Source of the DNA: Ctenosaura bakeri
Lineage: Eukaryota > Chordata > Lepidosauria > Squamata > Iguanidae
Length of the DNA: 64,000 bases
Reading direction: 5' to 3'
Assembly (NCBI GenBank): GCA_948474755.1
Contig: CAOLHI010001155.1
Span: forward strand, 62,001-126,000
Positions within the stretch are counted from its first letter, which is position 1; each line of letters opens with the position of its first letter. The notes beneath the pieces were generated by a model. It did no database searches. It was given only the letters and a program-made list of their open reading frames with translations, and had not been told where the DNA came from. A program made the position numbers and the translations under genes. Positions 45,392-55,219 of this stretch are shown here, in pieces.

Positions 45392-46286
45392 TGTAAACCC
45401 CCTAACACACGTAAAAACTATGTCCTGAGGATCCTAATTATTTTATATCAAACATAGTGAGCCATAGAGATATACTGGATGGACACGTAGGCAGGAGAGA
45501 GTAGCCTGTTTTCTGTCACACATCCTGGGTGATCTTGTAAATGGCTCAAAGGCCACTTGAATGGATTTTCAGCCGTGATCAGGAAACAATTACTCTCTGG
45601 GAACAAATAAACAATGCAAATAGCCTGGAATTTGACACTTTGAGGTATGCATCTCCGGAGAAATACTCATCTTGCGGGAAACTACAAGGATGCTTGGCTG
45701 TATTTTCTTTGAACTACAAAAGCTGAAATCCATCTTAATAAACTGCAGCCATCTGGTTTCCCAGGACATAGGTCAGATCTATAACTAGGCGCATTTTCTC
45801 ATTCTGTTTGGAGTTTTGGGAGTTTGGAGTTTGGAGAATTTGGTTTTGGAGTTGGGAGTTTTGGAGTTTGGAGTTCTCTCAGATCTGCAAACTATGAAGC
45901 CAGTAAGCTCCCCTCAGCCTCTAAAGGCGTGATTGAGATCGTTTTCTCCCAGCTGAAGACTTCTGGATTGGTACAGTATTAAATCAAACCCTTATCTCTC
46001 TCTCTCTCTCCTAATTTTCACCTCTTTCTAACTTTCTATAGTCTTGTACGCTTGTTGGAGTGAGTGCAGTTGAATGATTGTATGCACCTTAACATTTTTG
46101 TCAATAAAATACTTAAATTTGAACAATTGTGTGATTTCTGACTGGGCCTGACCCCATAAACATTGGGTAAAAGATTCCGCTCCGTTTTCCTGCCTCTCGC
46201 ATTGCTAGGTTGTGCTCTTTGACTAATTTCCCCATTGAGAGCGCATCTAGGTGTCCCTAAGGGACCCCCAAGCAAGCAGGGTAACA
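45392..46286. mobile_element. Solo LTR with 4-bp target duplication
   Basis: Starts TGTAAACCCCCTAAC and ends GCAAGCAGGGTAACA, so it has TG...CA ends. It is flanked by AGGG at 45388-45391 and 46287-46290, and removing it rejoins TTTGGGAGGG to CAGTGTTG of the DIRS 3' region. Length 895 bp. A poly(A) signal AATAAAATAC near 46103 and a (CT)n tract at 45994-46011 suggest forward orientation. A 4-bp duplication fits many endogenous retroviral or Gypsy LTRs; no internal coding region remains, so the lineage is open. Confidence 0.8.
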
Positions 46287-46352
46287 AGGGCAGTGTTGTT
46301 TTCTTCTGTTGCATAACACTCCCACCTCCTATGGTTATTAGCTCTCTAGTCT

Positions 46353-46446
46353 CCCATTTGTGTGAGTTACAGAGACCACAAACAAGAACAGATTGCTTAC
46401 CTGTAACTTTGATTCGTTAAGTGGTCATCTGTGAACTCACACAACC
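46353..46446 (+). repeat. DIRS-3 internal complementary region
   Basis: Bases 46353-46389 are the reverse complement of the left terminus (CCCATTTGTGTGAG ... GACCACAAACAAGAA against 33843-33878). Bases 46386-46446 are the reverse complement of the right terminus (46647-46704). The two joined segments form the internal complementary region that DIRS-1-like elements use to align both ends and regenerate the full sequence as a circle. It is the defining structural mark of the group. Confidence 0.85.
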
Positions 46447-46499
46447 CCGCCCTTCCTCCCCTCTTGTATCATGCTTGACCTGTTGATCCTCTAGCTGCT

Positions 46500-46704
46500 G
46501 CGTCTGGCAGCCATGGAACTAACAGTTTAGGTAGGAAGGTGGCTTTATAGCCACTGGGGACGGGGATGGGGTTCCCACCAAAACACCTCTCAGTAGGCTC
46601 TAGAAGGTTCCAAATGTTGCACTGTGCAGGCGCAGAAGAACCATTTGTGTGAGTTCACAGATGACCACTGGAAGAACCACAGTTAACAGATAAGCAACCT
46701 GTTC
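46500..46704 (-). repeat. DIRS-3 right terminal repeat (inverted)
   Basis: The reverse complement matches the left repeat from CACACAAATGG inward. It extends outward by about 25 bases beyond that match (ACAGGTTGCTTATCTGTTAA), an extension found also in the internal complementary region. Unequal ends of this kind are normal for DIRS elements. Confidence 0.8.
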
Positions 46705-48955
46705 ATCTTCACCTGCGACAAAGAGATCTTAATCTCTATTACACCTCTATGTCATGGTTTTTCCCTCCAGGACATTGTACACTTCTCAAAACATGTTATT
46801 ACATCCCCGCACTCCTGCTTCTTTTGCAGCAAGGAATCACCAGCCACTACATGTCTCTTCTTAGCAGGAGGCCCTCAATCCTCCAAGGTCAGTTCCATGC
46901 CTTTTGAGGGGTGAGGCCTTTCTCCTTATTCATCTTGCTTATAATCAGTGATTAAGGAGAGAGCTTGTAATTGATTATATAGTTCCAAACTTGCAGCATG
47001 TTCTGCTTTTTTGTGTGACATGCTTCTAGTTCCTTCTATTTTCTAGTTCTAGTTTGGGAATTGTCACCCTGCTTAGAGGCATTACCAGCAAGTTGCCCTT
47101 CCATGAGAGTATGCTTTGTCATTTCAAAAAAACTTGGTCTTCCCTGATAGGTTGAAGTGTAGCTAGACAGGGCCTCCAGCTGTTGTATCTTCTTTTCCTG
47201 CAAGGCCTCTGTTGTGTCTGCTCACAGTTCTGGTCCTCCTGTGGAAGAAAAACAAACATTTCTTCTTAACCTCTATGATACGGTGATTATCATATTCTGT
47301 ACTGGTAGAAGTATAGGTATACCTTAGTTAACAAAGCCTTTAACAGTGAAACTCCTTTTTATGCCAGCCTAGCTCTCTCCCCTGCTTTCCTCCCCATTCT
47401 TTGAATAGTTGGAAGTTCCTTTAGAAATCATCTTTGGAACTGGGAAGGAGGGCTTGAGAAAAACAGGCTTTGGGTGTTGGGTTACAGCAGCCTGTTTGTC
47501 ATAAACAATCCAATAAAGAAAGGCTGAGGTAGGAAAAAGTGAGATTCTACTCTGGCCAATCCTGCTGTAGTTGTATGAAGCTATGTATAAGAGGGAAAGT
47601 AAAAGGCAGCTCCTACCAGAATTTTTTTTACAGAGCATGCACAAACAGCAAGGAAGAGCCATATAAGCCTGCCTCACCAGCCACTCCTAGCAGCTTTAAT
47701 AGATCTGTATATTTGACTATCAAAATGGAACTTATAAGAAAAGTGGAAGGTGGTGAAAGGAAGAGTCATCCTTGGATGCATTTTGGGAGTGGTCTGTAGA
47801 AGGTTCAGAATATTTTTGCTCACTTAGGCAACGCTTACCTGGCATGGTTGTTTCATTTCACATATGTATATTGTTAGTTTCGAATAAAGAGTCTGCTGAA
47901 ACATTTTGCCCTGTACCCTTTTTTTTCTACGTGTTTTTATTATCTTTCCATGTTATTTCTGCATCTGGTACTGAAGTTTCTGTTACAGAAATAATGCCCA
48001 GGAACACATCTCTTCTGTTAATTGAGATACTCATATATGTGTCTCTTGCAGTAGGTATTTCACAGGTTTCTTTCAGGTGGTGCTTAGGTTTTTGAAAGCA
48101 ATGTAATGCAAGATTACTATTATTTTATTCTAGTTACTGCTTCAGAGAATCTAGAAATTTAGTTCAGTCTTGTTCCATAGATCCTGTAGGTACGAAAGGA
48201 GATTTTGTTTGCTTATAGTTCCATGATTTGTGTATTTTTCTTGATATGTCAAAAAAGTAGCATTGTTAGGTTTCTTTAATTTGTCTGGGTGTTAGGTTTC
48301 TTTAATTTGTCTGGGTGTTTGGTGATTTGGCAGTCAGATTACTAAGGAGGATTACATTTTTATGTCTGTATTTTTATGCATAAGATCTGCTCTTAAGAGA
48401 TCAAATGTGATGTTATCATTTTTTTCAAAAAAGAAAAGAAAAGAAAATACTCATTATGGGAAGGAATTATGCACTTGGATAATCATTTTAGATGGATCCC
48501 TGTTAGAAAGATTTGACCTCTAAGAACCTTAGTTAAGTTTGTCTCGCAAATAATTTCTCCTGGAAAAGGTGTTGTTTTCTTTGGTGCACAGAACTTCCTT
48601 TTGGAATTTCTGAGCTTTGACAGGTTAAAATGTCTTTGTGTGGTCTACTGCTTGAGGATTTGAGAGGGGACTTCACTTCAAGATTTTCTTTCTCAGGAAA
48701 AATCTTGACAAGCAACAGCAAGGTTGTTTTAAAAGAATTGTCTTTTTTCTTCTTCTAAGATTTAATCAAAAGCTTGGCTTGGATCACTTGTGTTAAAGGG
48801 GCTGTCCTTCATACCTGAACTGATCATTTCAAACTAATCTCAAGTTGTCTTTCTACTCTCCCTCCTTTGGACACGAGAACAGTACAATATCAAAATACTT
48901 AGCTGAATTCCTTAAGAAAAATTACTAATATCATTCCAGCATATATTATATGAGG
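46705..48955. other. No gene seen; 26-bp tandem duplication at 48265-48316
   Basis: About 2.2 kb with no recognised element. A 26-bp unit beginning GTTAGGTTTCTTTAATTTG occurs twice in tandem. Forward frames at 47539-48095 lack any domain I know. Confidence 0.4.
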
Positions 48956-48982
48956 AGAAGAGAGAAGGAGGAAGGGGAGAAG

Positions 48983-49310
48983 GAGAGTGAGGGCAACTGT
49001 GTCTGGGAGGACATCCTTGATTGTTTGTGCGTTTTTAAGGCTTTTGTGGATGTGTTTGTTTCTGGTCATGTGCTGTCTCTGAGTACATGATCTAAGGGGT
49101 TTCTGCTGAATCACTGACTTGCTTGAGGGCAGAGCTAGTAGCCATGAGCTCTATATATCTGCTGCCTCTGTCTTTCAAGCAGAGTCCCTGAGGAGAGAGC
49201 AGAAGGTGAGCTGTATTTGGAAGGGCACCCTTAATTATTTGACTGTGTGTTTTTAAGACTTGCATGGGTATGTTTGTTTCTGGCTATGTGCTCTCTCCAC
49301 ATGCAGTTAT
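48983..49310 (+). promoter_or_regulatory. CR1-B 5' leader with about 215-bp diverged duplication
   Basis: The segment 48983-49082 (GGGCAACTGTGTCTGGGAGG ... TTTCTGGTCATGTGCTGTC) recurs diverged at 49197-49300 (GAGCTGTATTTGGAAGGGC ... TTTCTGGCTATGTGCTCTC). Repeated leader units of this kind often carry the promoter of a LINE. Between them lies GAGCTCTATATATCTGCTG, which resembles the TATATAGCTGG of CR1-A near 22735. Confidence 0.55.
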
Positions 49311-49429
49311 AAGAATGGAATAAGAGCTGTGTTAACAGGCAAAGCCAAGCAGCATTGGTTGTAGGTGATTGGTAGGGGAGTTTTGAGGAGGGGGCTTGGA
49401 CTTCTGTTTCAGTGCCTGTTAAGACTACT

Positions 49430-50135
49430 GAATATGGAATATGAGGGAACTGTGGCAGTCACCTGCAATATCTGTGATATGTTTGTGTTCTTTCCGAAGG
49501 AAGTGGGTGGCTATAACTGCAGCAAGTGCAAGTTAGTGGCCCTCTTGGAGGAGAAGGTCCAGCAACTTAAGGCCCATGCATCTACTTTTCAACATAATAG
49601 GGAGCATGAGGTTTTCTTGGATAGAGCAGAGGAGACCGTCCTGATAGAGGAACAGACAGTTAATGACTCTGAGGTCAGTTCCCAAGCAGACTGTCCTGAA
49701 AAGACTAAGGATCGTTCCATGAGTTTGGAGCTAGAGAATTAATGTAAGGCTCTTTCTTTATCAGAGATGATGAAGAACAGCAACAAGAGCAGCAATGTCA
49801 GTCCTCAGGGAATGTGCAGTTGTCCTTGGAAAATCCAGGAAATGGAATGGCTCCTGCCAATGCTCAGAAGAAACAGGGGATGGTGGTAGGGGACTCCCTA
49901 CTGAGAGGAACAGGAGCAGTGGTTTGTAAGCCTGGCAAGATGACTTGAGAGGTGTGGTGTCTTCCTGGGGCAAAAATCATTGATGTCACAGAGAGGCTGG
50001 CAAGACTTGTGAACCCCACTGACCATTACTGCTTGCATTTGGTTCATGTGGGAACCAGTGACATGGCAAGGAGTAACTTTTCCGTATATTAGAAGGGTTT
50101 ATGAGGCTCTGGGTAGGAAGCTGAAGGAATTTGAT
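49430..50135 (+). pseudogene. CR1-B ORF1 (zinc finger, coiled coil, esterase)
   Basis: MEYEGTVAVTCNICDMFVF begins a zinc finger CxxC...CSKCK (Cys pairs about 20 residues apart), followed by a Leu/Glu/Gln heptad region, EEKVQQLKAHASTFQ. The frame ends at 49742. Past two breaks, the esterase part shows VVGDSLLRGTGAVVC near 49880 and HVGTSDMARS near 50045 (Asn to Ser in block III). The last block is lost. It documents the N-terminal half missing from CR1-C. Confidence 0.75.
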
Positions 50136-50258
50136 ACACAGGAGGCAAAAAATCTTACATAAGGGGGAATGACCCATGGTCTTAGATGTCTCTACACTAA
50201 TGTACAGAGCATGGGAAGTAAACAAGATGAATTTGAACTCTGAACACCACAAAGCAGA

Positions 50259-50705
50259 TCTACTATATAAAAGTCAAAATTTATGAGTGAGTTTGTCTGC
50301 TTGTCTGCATCAGGCAGGCGCAGACCTCATATGATTGGCTGGCTGTGAAGATTCCATGCCGTCCTGGGGTTGGCAGTTCAGGGAGGGGCCTTTAGAATTC
50401 TCATCCAGAGAGCTCTGAATAGGCTGGTTGCTATGGAGACAAAGCTTAGCAGAAAGTCCCCTCACAAACCCAACTTCTGTACGCTAATAACTCTGAATAC
50501 AGATTGGATTGGAGAATATGGGCAAAAGTTACAGGTACTGAACAACACAGTTTGGGAAATTAGAGACACAGGATCTCAAATTGGGTGTTTTTCAACCGCA
50601 TCTAACTCCTAAGATAAGGTAAAGTAAGGTAATTCCTAAGGTTTTTCTAACAAGTGTTACTTATGAGAAAGTAAAATCCCAGGCAATGCTTGGTAAATAT
50701 GCTAG
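50259..50705 (+). mobile_element. Non-autonomous Helitron inserted in CR1-B
   Basis: Starts TCTACTATATAAAAGTC after A, and ends in CTAG before T: the A|TC...CTRR|T borders of Helitrons. Eight bases before CTAG lies a 15-nt stem-loop CCAGGCAATGCTTGG (50679-50693), the usual terminal hairpin. There is no target duplication, and removal rejoins CR1 text AAAGCAGA/TATGGTATAG. At 447 bp with no Rep/helicase frame it is non-autonomous. The short frame at 50370-50612 has no known domain. Confidence 0.8.
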
Positions 50706-51227
50706 TATGGTATAGTAGGCATCACTGAAACCTGATGGGATGAGACTCATGATTGGAATGTAGTAATAGAGGAATACAGTTTATTTCAGAGAAACAGACC
50801 ACACAGAAATGGAGGAGAAGTAGGTCAAGGATGTTTACACCTGTGAAGAAATCCATGACTTAAATCCTGGAAGTCAGGTTGAGAGCATCTGGGTAAAAAT
50901 TGAGAGAGAAAAAACAGGGATATTATTTTGGGGGTCTACTATAGACCCCCCAAACTAGACTGAGAACTTCATGAGGCCTTCCTGAAACAGATAATCACAT
51001 ATTCAGAAAAAGAGATAGTAGTAATGGAAGACTTCAACAATCCTGATTTCTGCCAAGAATATGAGGTCCAAAAAATTCCTCACTTGCTTTGCATTGTCCA
51101 GAAGGCAGAAGAGGCACCAAGGGGTCAGCTAATTTCAGATCCAATCCTAACCAGCGGTGATGACCTGGTTAATGGGGTAGAAGTAGTGGGATACTTAGGT
51201 AAGAGTGCCTATGTTCTCCTTGAGTTT

Positions 51228-51640
51228 GGCCCTTTCCGCATCCTACCTTTTCTTGGCGATGGGGTGCAGTGCTTGTGCGAGCAGCCTCTTGTGAGAGGCC
51301 CTCGCATCCAGGTTTCTTCAGCTCCGCACGAGCTTCCTGCTCGCGTGAGAGGCCAGCCTCTCCCTTTTGCAGTGCAGCCTGGGACCTTTCCAGGCTGCAC
51401 TGAGACAGGAAGCATGACCCTGCTCCTGAGGCTCCGCACGCAAGGTAAGTGTACGCGGGTCCTGGGAGCAATGGGCGATCGTGCACCATTTTCAGCTCAA
51501 AGCCAAAAATGAAAAAGTGTGTGAGCGGTGCATGCCATGCCCTGAAGCATCACGCAAATGTATGTCGTGTGAACCGTTCCTCACATTTGCACGATGCTCG
51601 AGGGGCCCTTTCGCATGGAAAATGTCGCATGAAAAGGGCC
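51228..51640. mobile_element. TIR DNA element (MITE) in CR1-B
   Basis: Left end GGCCCTTTCCGCA, right end CGCATGAAAAGGGCC: reverse complements apart from one or two bases. TTT flanks both sides (51225-51227 and 51641-51643), so a 3-bp target duplication is possible. The body is markedly GC- and CpG-rich compared with the CR1 around it. Forward and reverse frames here lack transposase motifs. A 3-bp T-rich duplication would fit PIF/Harbinger, but the family call is weak. Confidence 0.65.
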
Positions 51641-52125
51641 TTTTTTATACAGCAGAAAGGAGAAGCCAAGCATAGTCAGACTCGCATTCTAGACTTTGAA
51701 AATTTGATTTTAGTAAATTTAGAGAAATATTAGGTGCCATCCTGTGATCAGGGATACTAAAAGAGAAAAGAGTTTCTTAAAAGTGAGATATTGAAGGCAG
51801 AGTTTCAAACAATTCCATTGAGAAGGAAAAATGGGAGGTATCTAAAGAAACCAGGATGGATGATTAAAGAACTTTCAAATGAACTAACATTTAAAAAGGC
51901 CATTTACAAGAGATGGAAAAAGGATGAAATCACCAAAGAGGAATTCAAACCAGTAGCCAGCATGTGTAGGGAAAAAGTCAGAGAAGCTAAAGTGCAGAAT
52001 GAGCTCAGGGTTGCTAGAGTGGTTAAAAACAGTAAAAAGGGCCTTTTTTGGTTATGTCTGTAGCAAAAGGAAAAACAAGGAGGTGGTACAACTTCTGTGA
52101 AGAGAAGATGGAGAAGTGGTAACAG

Positions 52126-52364
52126 CAGTGATGTATTTAAATCTTTTACTCCAAGTGTCAAGTCAAGCCTCAAGTCTCTACCGTCAAGTCTCAGGCCATG
52201 TGACCAGTAGGGGGACTTTGTTCAAAGTCATGAAGTTTCTAGATGAATGTGTTATGTTACTGAACCAAGGGCAGCAAGTCAGTCATTAAAAATATACAAG
52301 TTTTGAGCTGAGTCGAGTTGGAGTCGAATCACTGAAGCAACTGAAGACCGAGTCTACATCACTG
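52126..52364. mobile_element. hAT-like MITE in CR1-B
   Basis: Ends CAGTGATGTA at the left and TACATCACTG at the right, perfect 10-bp inverted termini (hAT pattern CAGxGATG). The 8-bp flanks GGTAACAG (52118-52125) and CGTGACAG (52365-52372) agree at six of eight positions, as expected for an old 8-bp target duplication. The interrupted CR1 reads GTGGTAACAG elsewhere (CR1-A near 25280). The 239-bp body, with repeated CAAGTC motifs, has no coding frame. Confidence 0.75.
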
Positions 52365-53020
52365 CGTGACAGAGGACAGAGAAAAGACATAATTACTCAA
52401 TGCCTTCTTTGCTTAGTCTTCTCCCAAAAGAAAAATAGTGTTCAACATGGAGAAAAGGTAACAGATGATGTAATAGAGGAAATGCAGCACAGAATAAGTA
52501 AAGAGATAGTACAGGAATGCCTGGCTAATCTAAATGAATTCAAGTCACTAGAGCCAGATGAACAATATCCAAGGGTATTAAAAGAACTGGCAGAAGAAAT
52601 TTCAGAACCACTGGCAATAATCCTTAAGAGTTCCTGGACAAGAGTGCTCAGTCAGCCTGACATCAATACCAGGAAAGATCCTAAAGTAGATCACTAAACA
52701 GACAGTCTGTGAGCACTTAGAAAGGAATGCCATGATCACTAAAAGTCAACGTGGGTTTCTCAAAAACAAGTCATGCCAGACTAATCCAATCTGGTTTTTT
52801 TGACAGACTTGCAAGCTTGTTGGATGAAGGGAATGCTGTGAAAGTAGTGTATCTTGTTTTCAGTAAGACCTTTGACAAAATCCTCCATGATATTCTTGCA
52901 AACAAGGTAGTAAAATGTGGGTTAGACAATGCTATTGTTAGATGGATTTGTAACTGGTTGACTGACCGAGCCCGAAGGGTGCTCACTAATGCTCGAAAGA
53001 AGTGACTAGTGTGGTGCCAC

Positions 53021-53119
53021 AGGGTTCTATCCTGGGCCCAATGCTATTCAACATCTTTATTCCATCTTTCAAGTCATCGATAAAGATGTTGAATAGCATT
53101 GGGCCCAGGATAGAACCCT
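53021..53119. repeat. Perfect 40-bp inverted duplication in CR1-B RT
   Basis: Arms 53021-53060 (AGGGTTCTATCCTGGGCCCA ...) and 53080-53119 (... TGGGCCCAGGATAGAACCCT) are exact reverse complements, with a 19-base spacer. The left arm is the genuine motif B coding sense; the right arm is a reversed copy. The perfect match shows it arose long after the rest of this CR1 decayed, or has been kept identical. Confidence 0.95.
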
Positions 53120-53956
53120 CATTAAATTTTCAGAGGACACCAAATTAGAAGGGATAGCCTTGACAGATTAGAGAGCTGGACCAAAACTAATAGACTGAAT
53201 TTTAACATGGAGAAGTGTAGGGTGGTACACTTAGGGAGAAATAAAGACATGCACAGATATAGGATGGGTGATGCCTGGCTTGAAAATAGTATGTGTGCAA
53301 GGGATCTAGAAGTATTAGTGGACCACAAGCTGAATATGAGTGTGATGTGGCAGCTAAAAAGGCCAATGTTATTCTAGCTACATCAGTAGGGGTATAGTGT
53401 CGAGATCAAGGGAAGTAATAATACCATTCTATGCTGCTTTGGTTAGTCATCACCTGAAATACTGTTTCTAGTTCTGGGCACCATAATTCAAGCAGGATAT
53501 TGACAACCTGTAATGTGTCCAGAGGAGTGCAACCAAAATGGTGAAGGGTCTGGAAACCATGCCCTATAAGGAGCTGCTTAGGGAGCTAGGTATGTTTAGC
53601 CTGATAAAAAGAAGATTAAGAAGTGACATGATAGCTATGTTTAAATATTTGAAGGGATGTCATGTTTAAAATGGAGGAAGCTTGTTTTCTGCTGCTTCAG
53701 AGACTAGGACTTGGAGCAATGGATTCAAATAATAGGAAAAGAGATTTCACTTAAACTTTAGGAAGAATTTCCTGACGATAAGAGCCATTTGATGGGGGAA
53801 TATGCTGCCTTGGAATGTGGTGGAGTCTCCTTTGGAGGTTTTTAAAGAGAGATTGGATGACTATCTGTTGGGAGTTTGTGTACTGTTGCATTGCAGGGGG
53901 TTAGACTAGATGGCCCATGTGGTGTATTCCAACTCTAGGAATCTTTGATTCTATGG

Positions 53957-54589
53957 CCCTGTTCAGATTCTGAAACTGCCTACCACATTGCAGTCACATT
54001 AATGGGGAAAGAAGTACTGATTTTTGGTAGTGTATTTGCAGAAGAAAATTAAACTGTTTTGGTACATAATTGTTGCAGCACATGATGAAGAAGGTTTTCA
54101 TGATCCACTGTCCGTGGTTTTGATTTGTACATTCTTCTGTAGATTGGTTTAAAAATATTAACAATTTCATCTGTAATCATTGTTTGTTCCAGCTGGAATA
54201 GAACTATTGAATAAATAATGTTACATAAATATTGACTGAATAGCCATTTATTAAATGCCCTCTGTTTACTGGGGCTAACAATGTGGGATATAGTCTTTAA
54301 GAATCCAGCCAAAGTTTATGCCAGGAATTTGCAGAGTTCAGTTGCATTCCTCGTCATCTATGCGGGGCATCTGAGAGTTGCTGTCCGGTTACATCTGGGA
54401 TGCCATACTTGGCTCAGCTCTAGTTTTACCTCTTTCGATGTTCTATTTTTCCCCCAGTTGAAGTGAAATAGTATTAACAAGCATATCAATGAGGCTTACA
54501 CTGCACATCAGTCTCTGTTACTCTAAAGAGCATACCTGTCTTGATCCACTATCAAATAAACTAAACTCTGTGGTTATATGTAGATATTA
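53957..54589. other. No gene seen
   Basis: About 630 bp of unclassified DNA following the CR1-B 3' end. The reverse frame 54049-54312 has no recognisable domain. Confidence 0.4.
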
Positions 54590-55060
54590 AGCACAAAAGA
54601 GGGCCAGATTAAGCTCTGAGAGACCCCATAGGCCACAATGGGGGGGTCTTGAACCCCTTCTGAGCTCATTTCTCCAAGGAAAACCAGAACCATCATAAGA
54701 CAGTGGCCCCAAGTTCCATCCCAGACAGGTTCCCTGAAAGGGCATAATGGTTGATGGTATGGAAAGCCACTGAAAATTATAGCAGTTCTGCACACTTCCC
54801 CTGTTCAGTTCCTAGTATAGGCCATCCACCAAAGTGACCAAAGCAGACTCAGTCCCCTAACCAGAACTGAAGCCAGATTCAAATAGAACTAGAAAGTCCA
54901 TCTGAGCTCCTGGGTTTGGGAGGCTACCCCATGGTCCAATATTTTGCCCAGGGAAAAGGATATTGGAGATTGGACATTATTTCTCCAATTTATTGGGGTC
55001 TGGGGGGATTTAACTGAAGTAAAGGCCTCACCACTACCACATTTGCCATAGAAATTTATC
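54590..55060. repeat. Ancient interspersed repeat
   Basis: Phrases such as CCAAAGTGACCAAAGCAG, CTAACCAGAACTGAAGCC and GGATATTGGAGATTGGACA follow the order of a common reptile repeat. In better copies this reads accordingly: gaccaaggcagt, accaggcctgaagcc, then atgttggagactgg. It may belong to the same old family as 13285-13790. Recognition rests on phrase order, not on a protein. Confidence 0.4.
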
Positions 55061-55219
55061 TACTTGTCTTACTCACTTGGCCAGTCCTTTCTGGCTGTTT
55101 TTATCAATCGGGAAGGGCATGGGTGGCTCTCACTTTTCCAGGGATCTTGTCAGGCTACACAAATCAAAACACACCCAATAGCGAGAGACAAGCAGTAGCC
55201 AAGGTACCATCCACTGGAT

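Larger units (their letters stand above)
33840..46704 (+). mobile_element. DIRS-3: complete DIRS retrotransposon with four nested insertions
   Basis: Both termini are present. Left repeat from 33843; gag 34042-36649 and on; RT/RNase H in 37886-40320; tyrosine recombinase 40680-41504 plus 45190-45391; internal complementary region 46353-46446; inverted right repeat ending 46704. Insertions: 36650-37885 (unknown, with TSD), 38359-39170 (CR1-D, reverse), 41505-45189 (CR1-C), 45392-46290 (solo LTR with TSD). Removing these leaves about 6.2 kb, a normal DIRS length. All frames are heavily broken, so it is an old copy. DIRS elements integrate by recombinase and leave no target duplication. Confidence 0.85.
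50160..53850 (+). pseudogene. CR1-B ORF2 (endonuclease and RT remnants)
   Basis: Pieces in order: LRCLYTNVQSMGSKQDE near 50180 (endonuclease start), split by the Helitron; GITET(x)WDETHDW near 50710; MEDFNNPDFCQ at 51024; endonuclease end, split by the TIR element; linker 51791-52063; the hAT MITE; LNEFKSLEPDEQYPRVLKEL at 52530; a deletion in RT; then GFSKTSHARLI at 52751. Motif A reads YLVFSKTFDK (catalytic Asp lost), motif C FSEDTKL instead of FADDTKL. The C-terminal region resembles CR1-C to about 53850. Confidence 0.75.
48960..53956 (+). mobile_element. CR1 copy B, near full length, decayed, with nested insertions
   Basis: It has a 5' leader with a partial duplication, ORF1 with zinc finger and esterase, ORF2 endonuclease and RT, and a 3' end CTAGGAATCTTTGATTCTATGG at 53935-53956. 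Three short DNA elements sit inside: a Helitron (50259-50705), a TIR element (51228-51640) and a hAT-like MITE (52126-52364). A perfect inverted duplication lies at 53021-53119. Frames are broken throughout, and motif A and motif C of the RT are both mutated. Confidence 0.8.

Noticed and set aside
48422..48448. A-rich AAAAG repeat as a poly(A) tail of a retroposon
   Set aside because: No element body or target duplication next to it.
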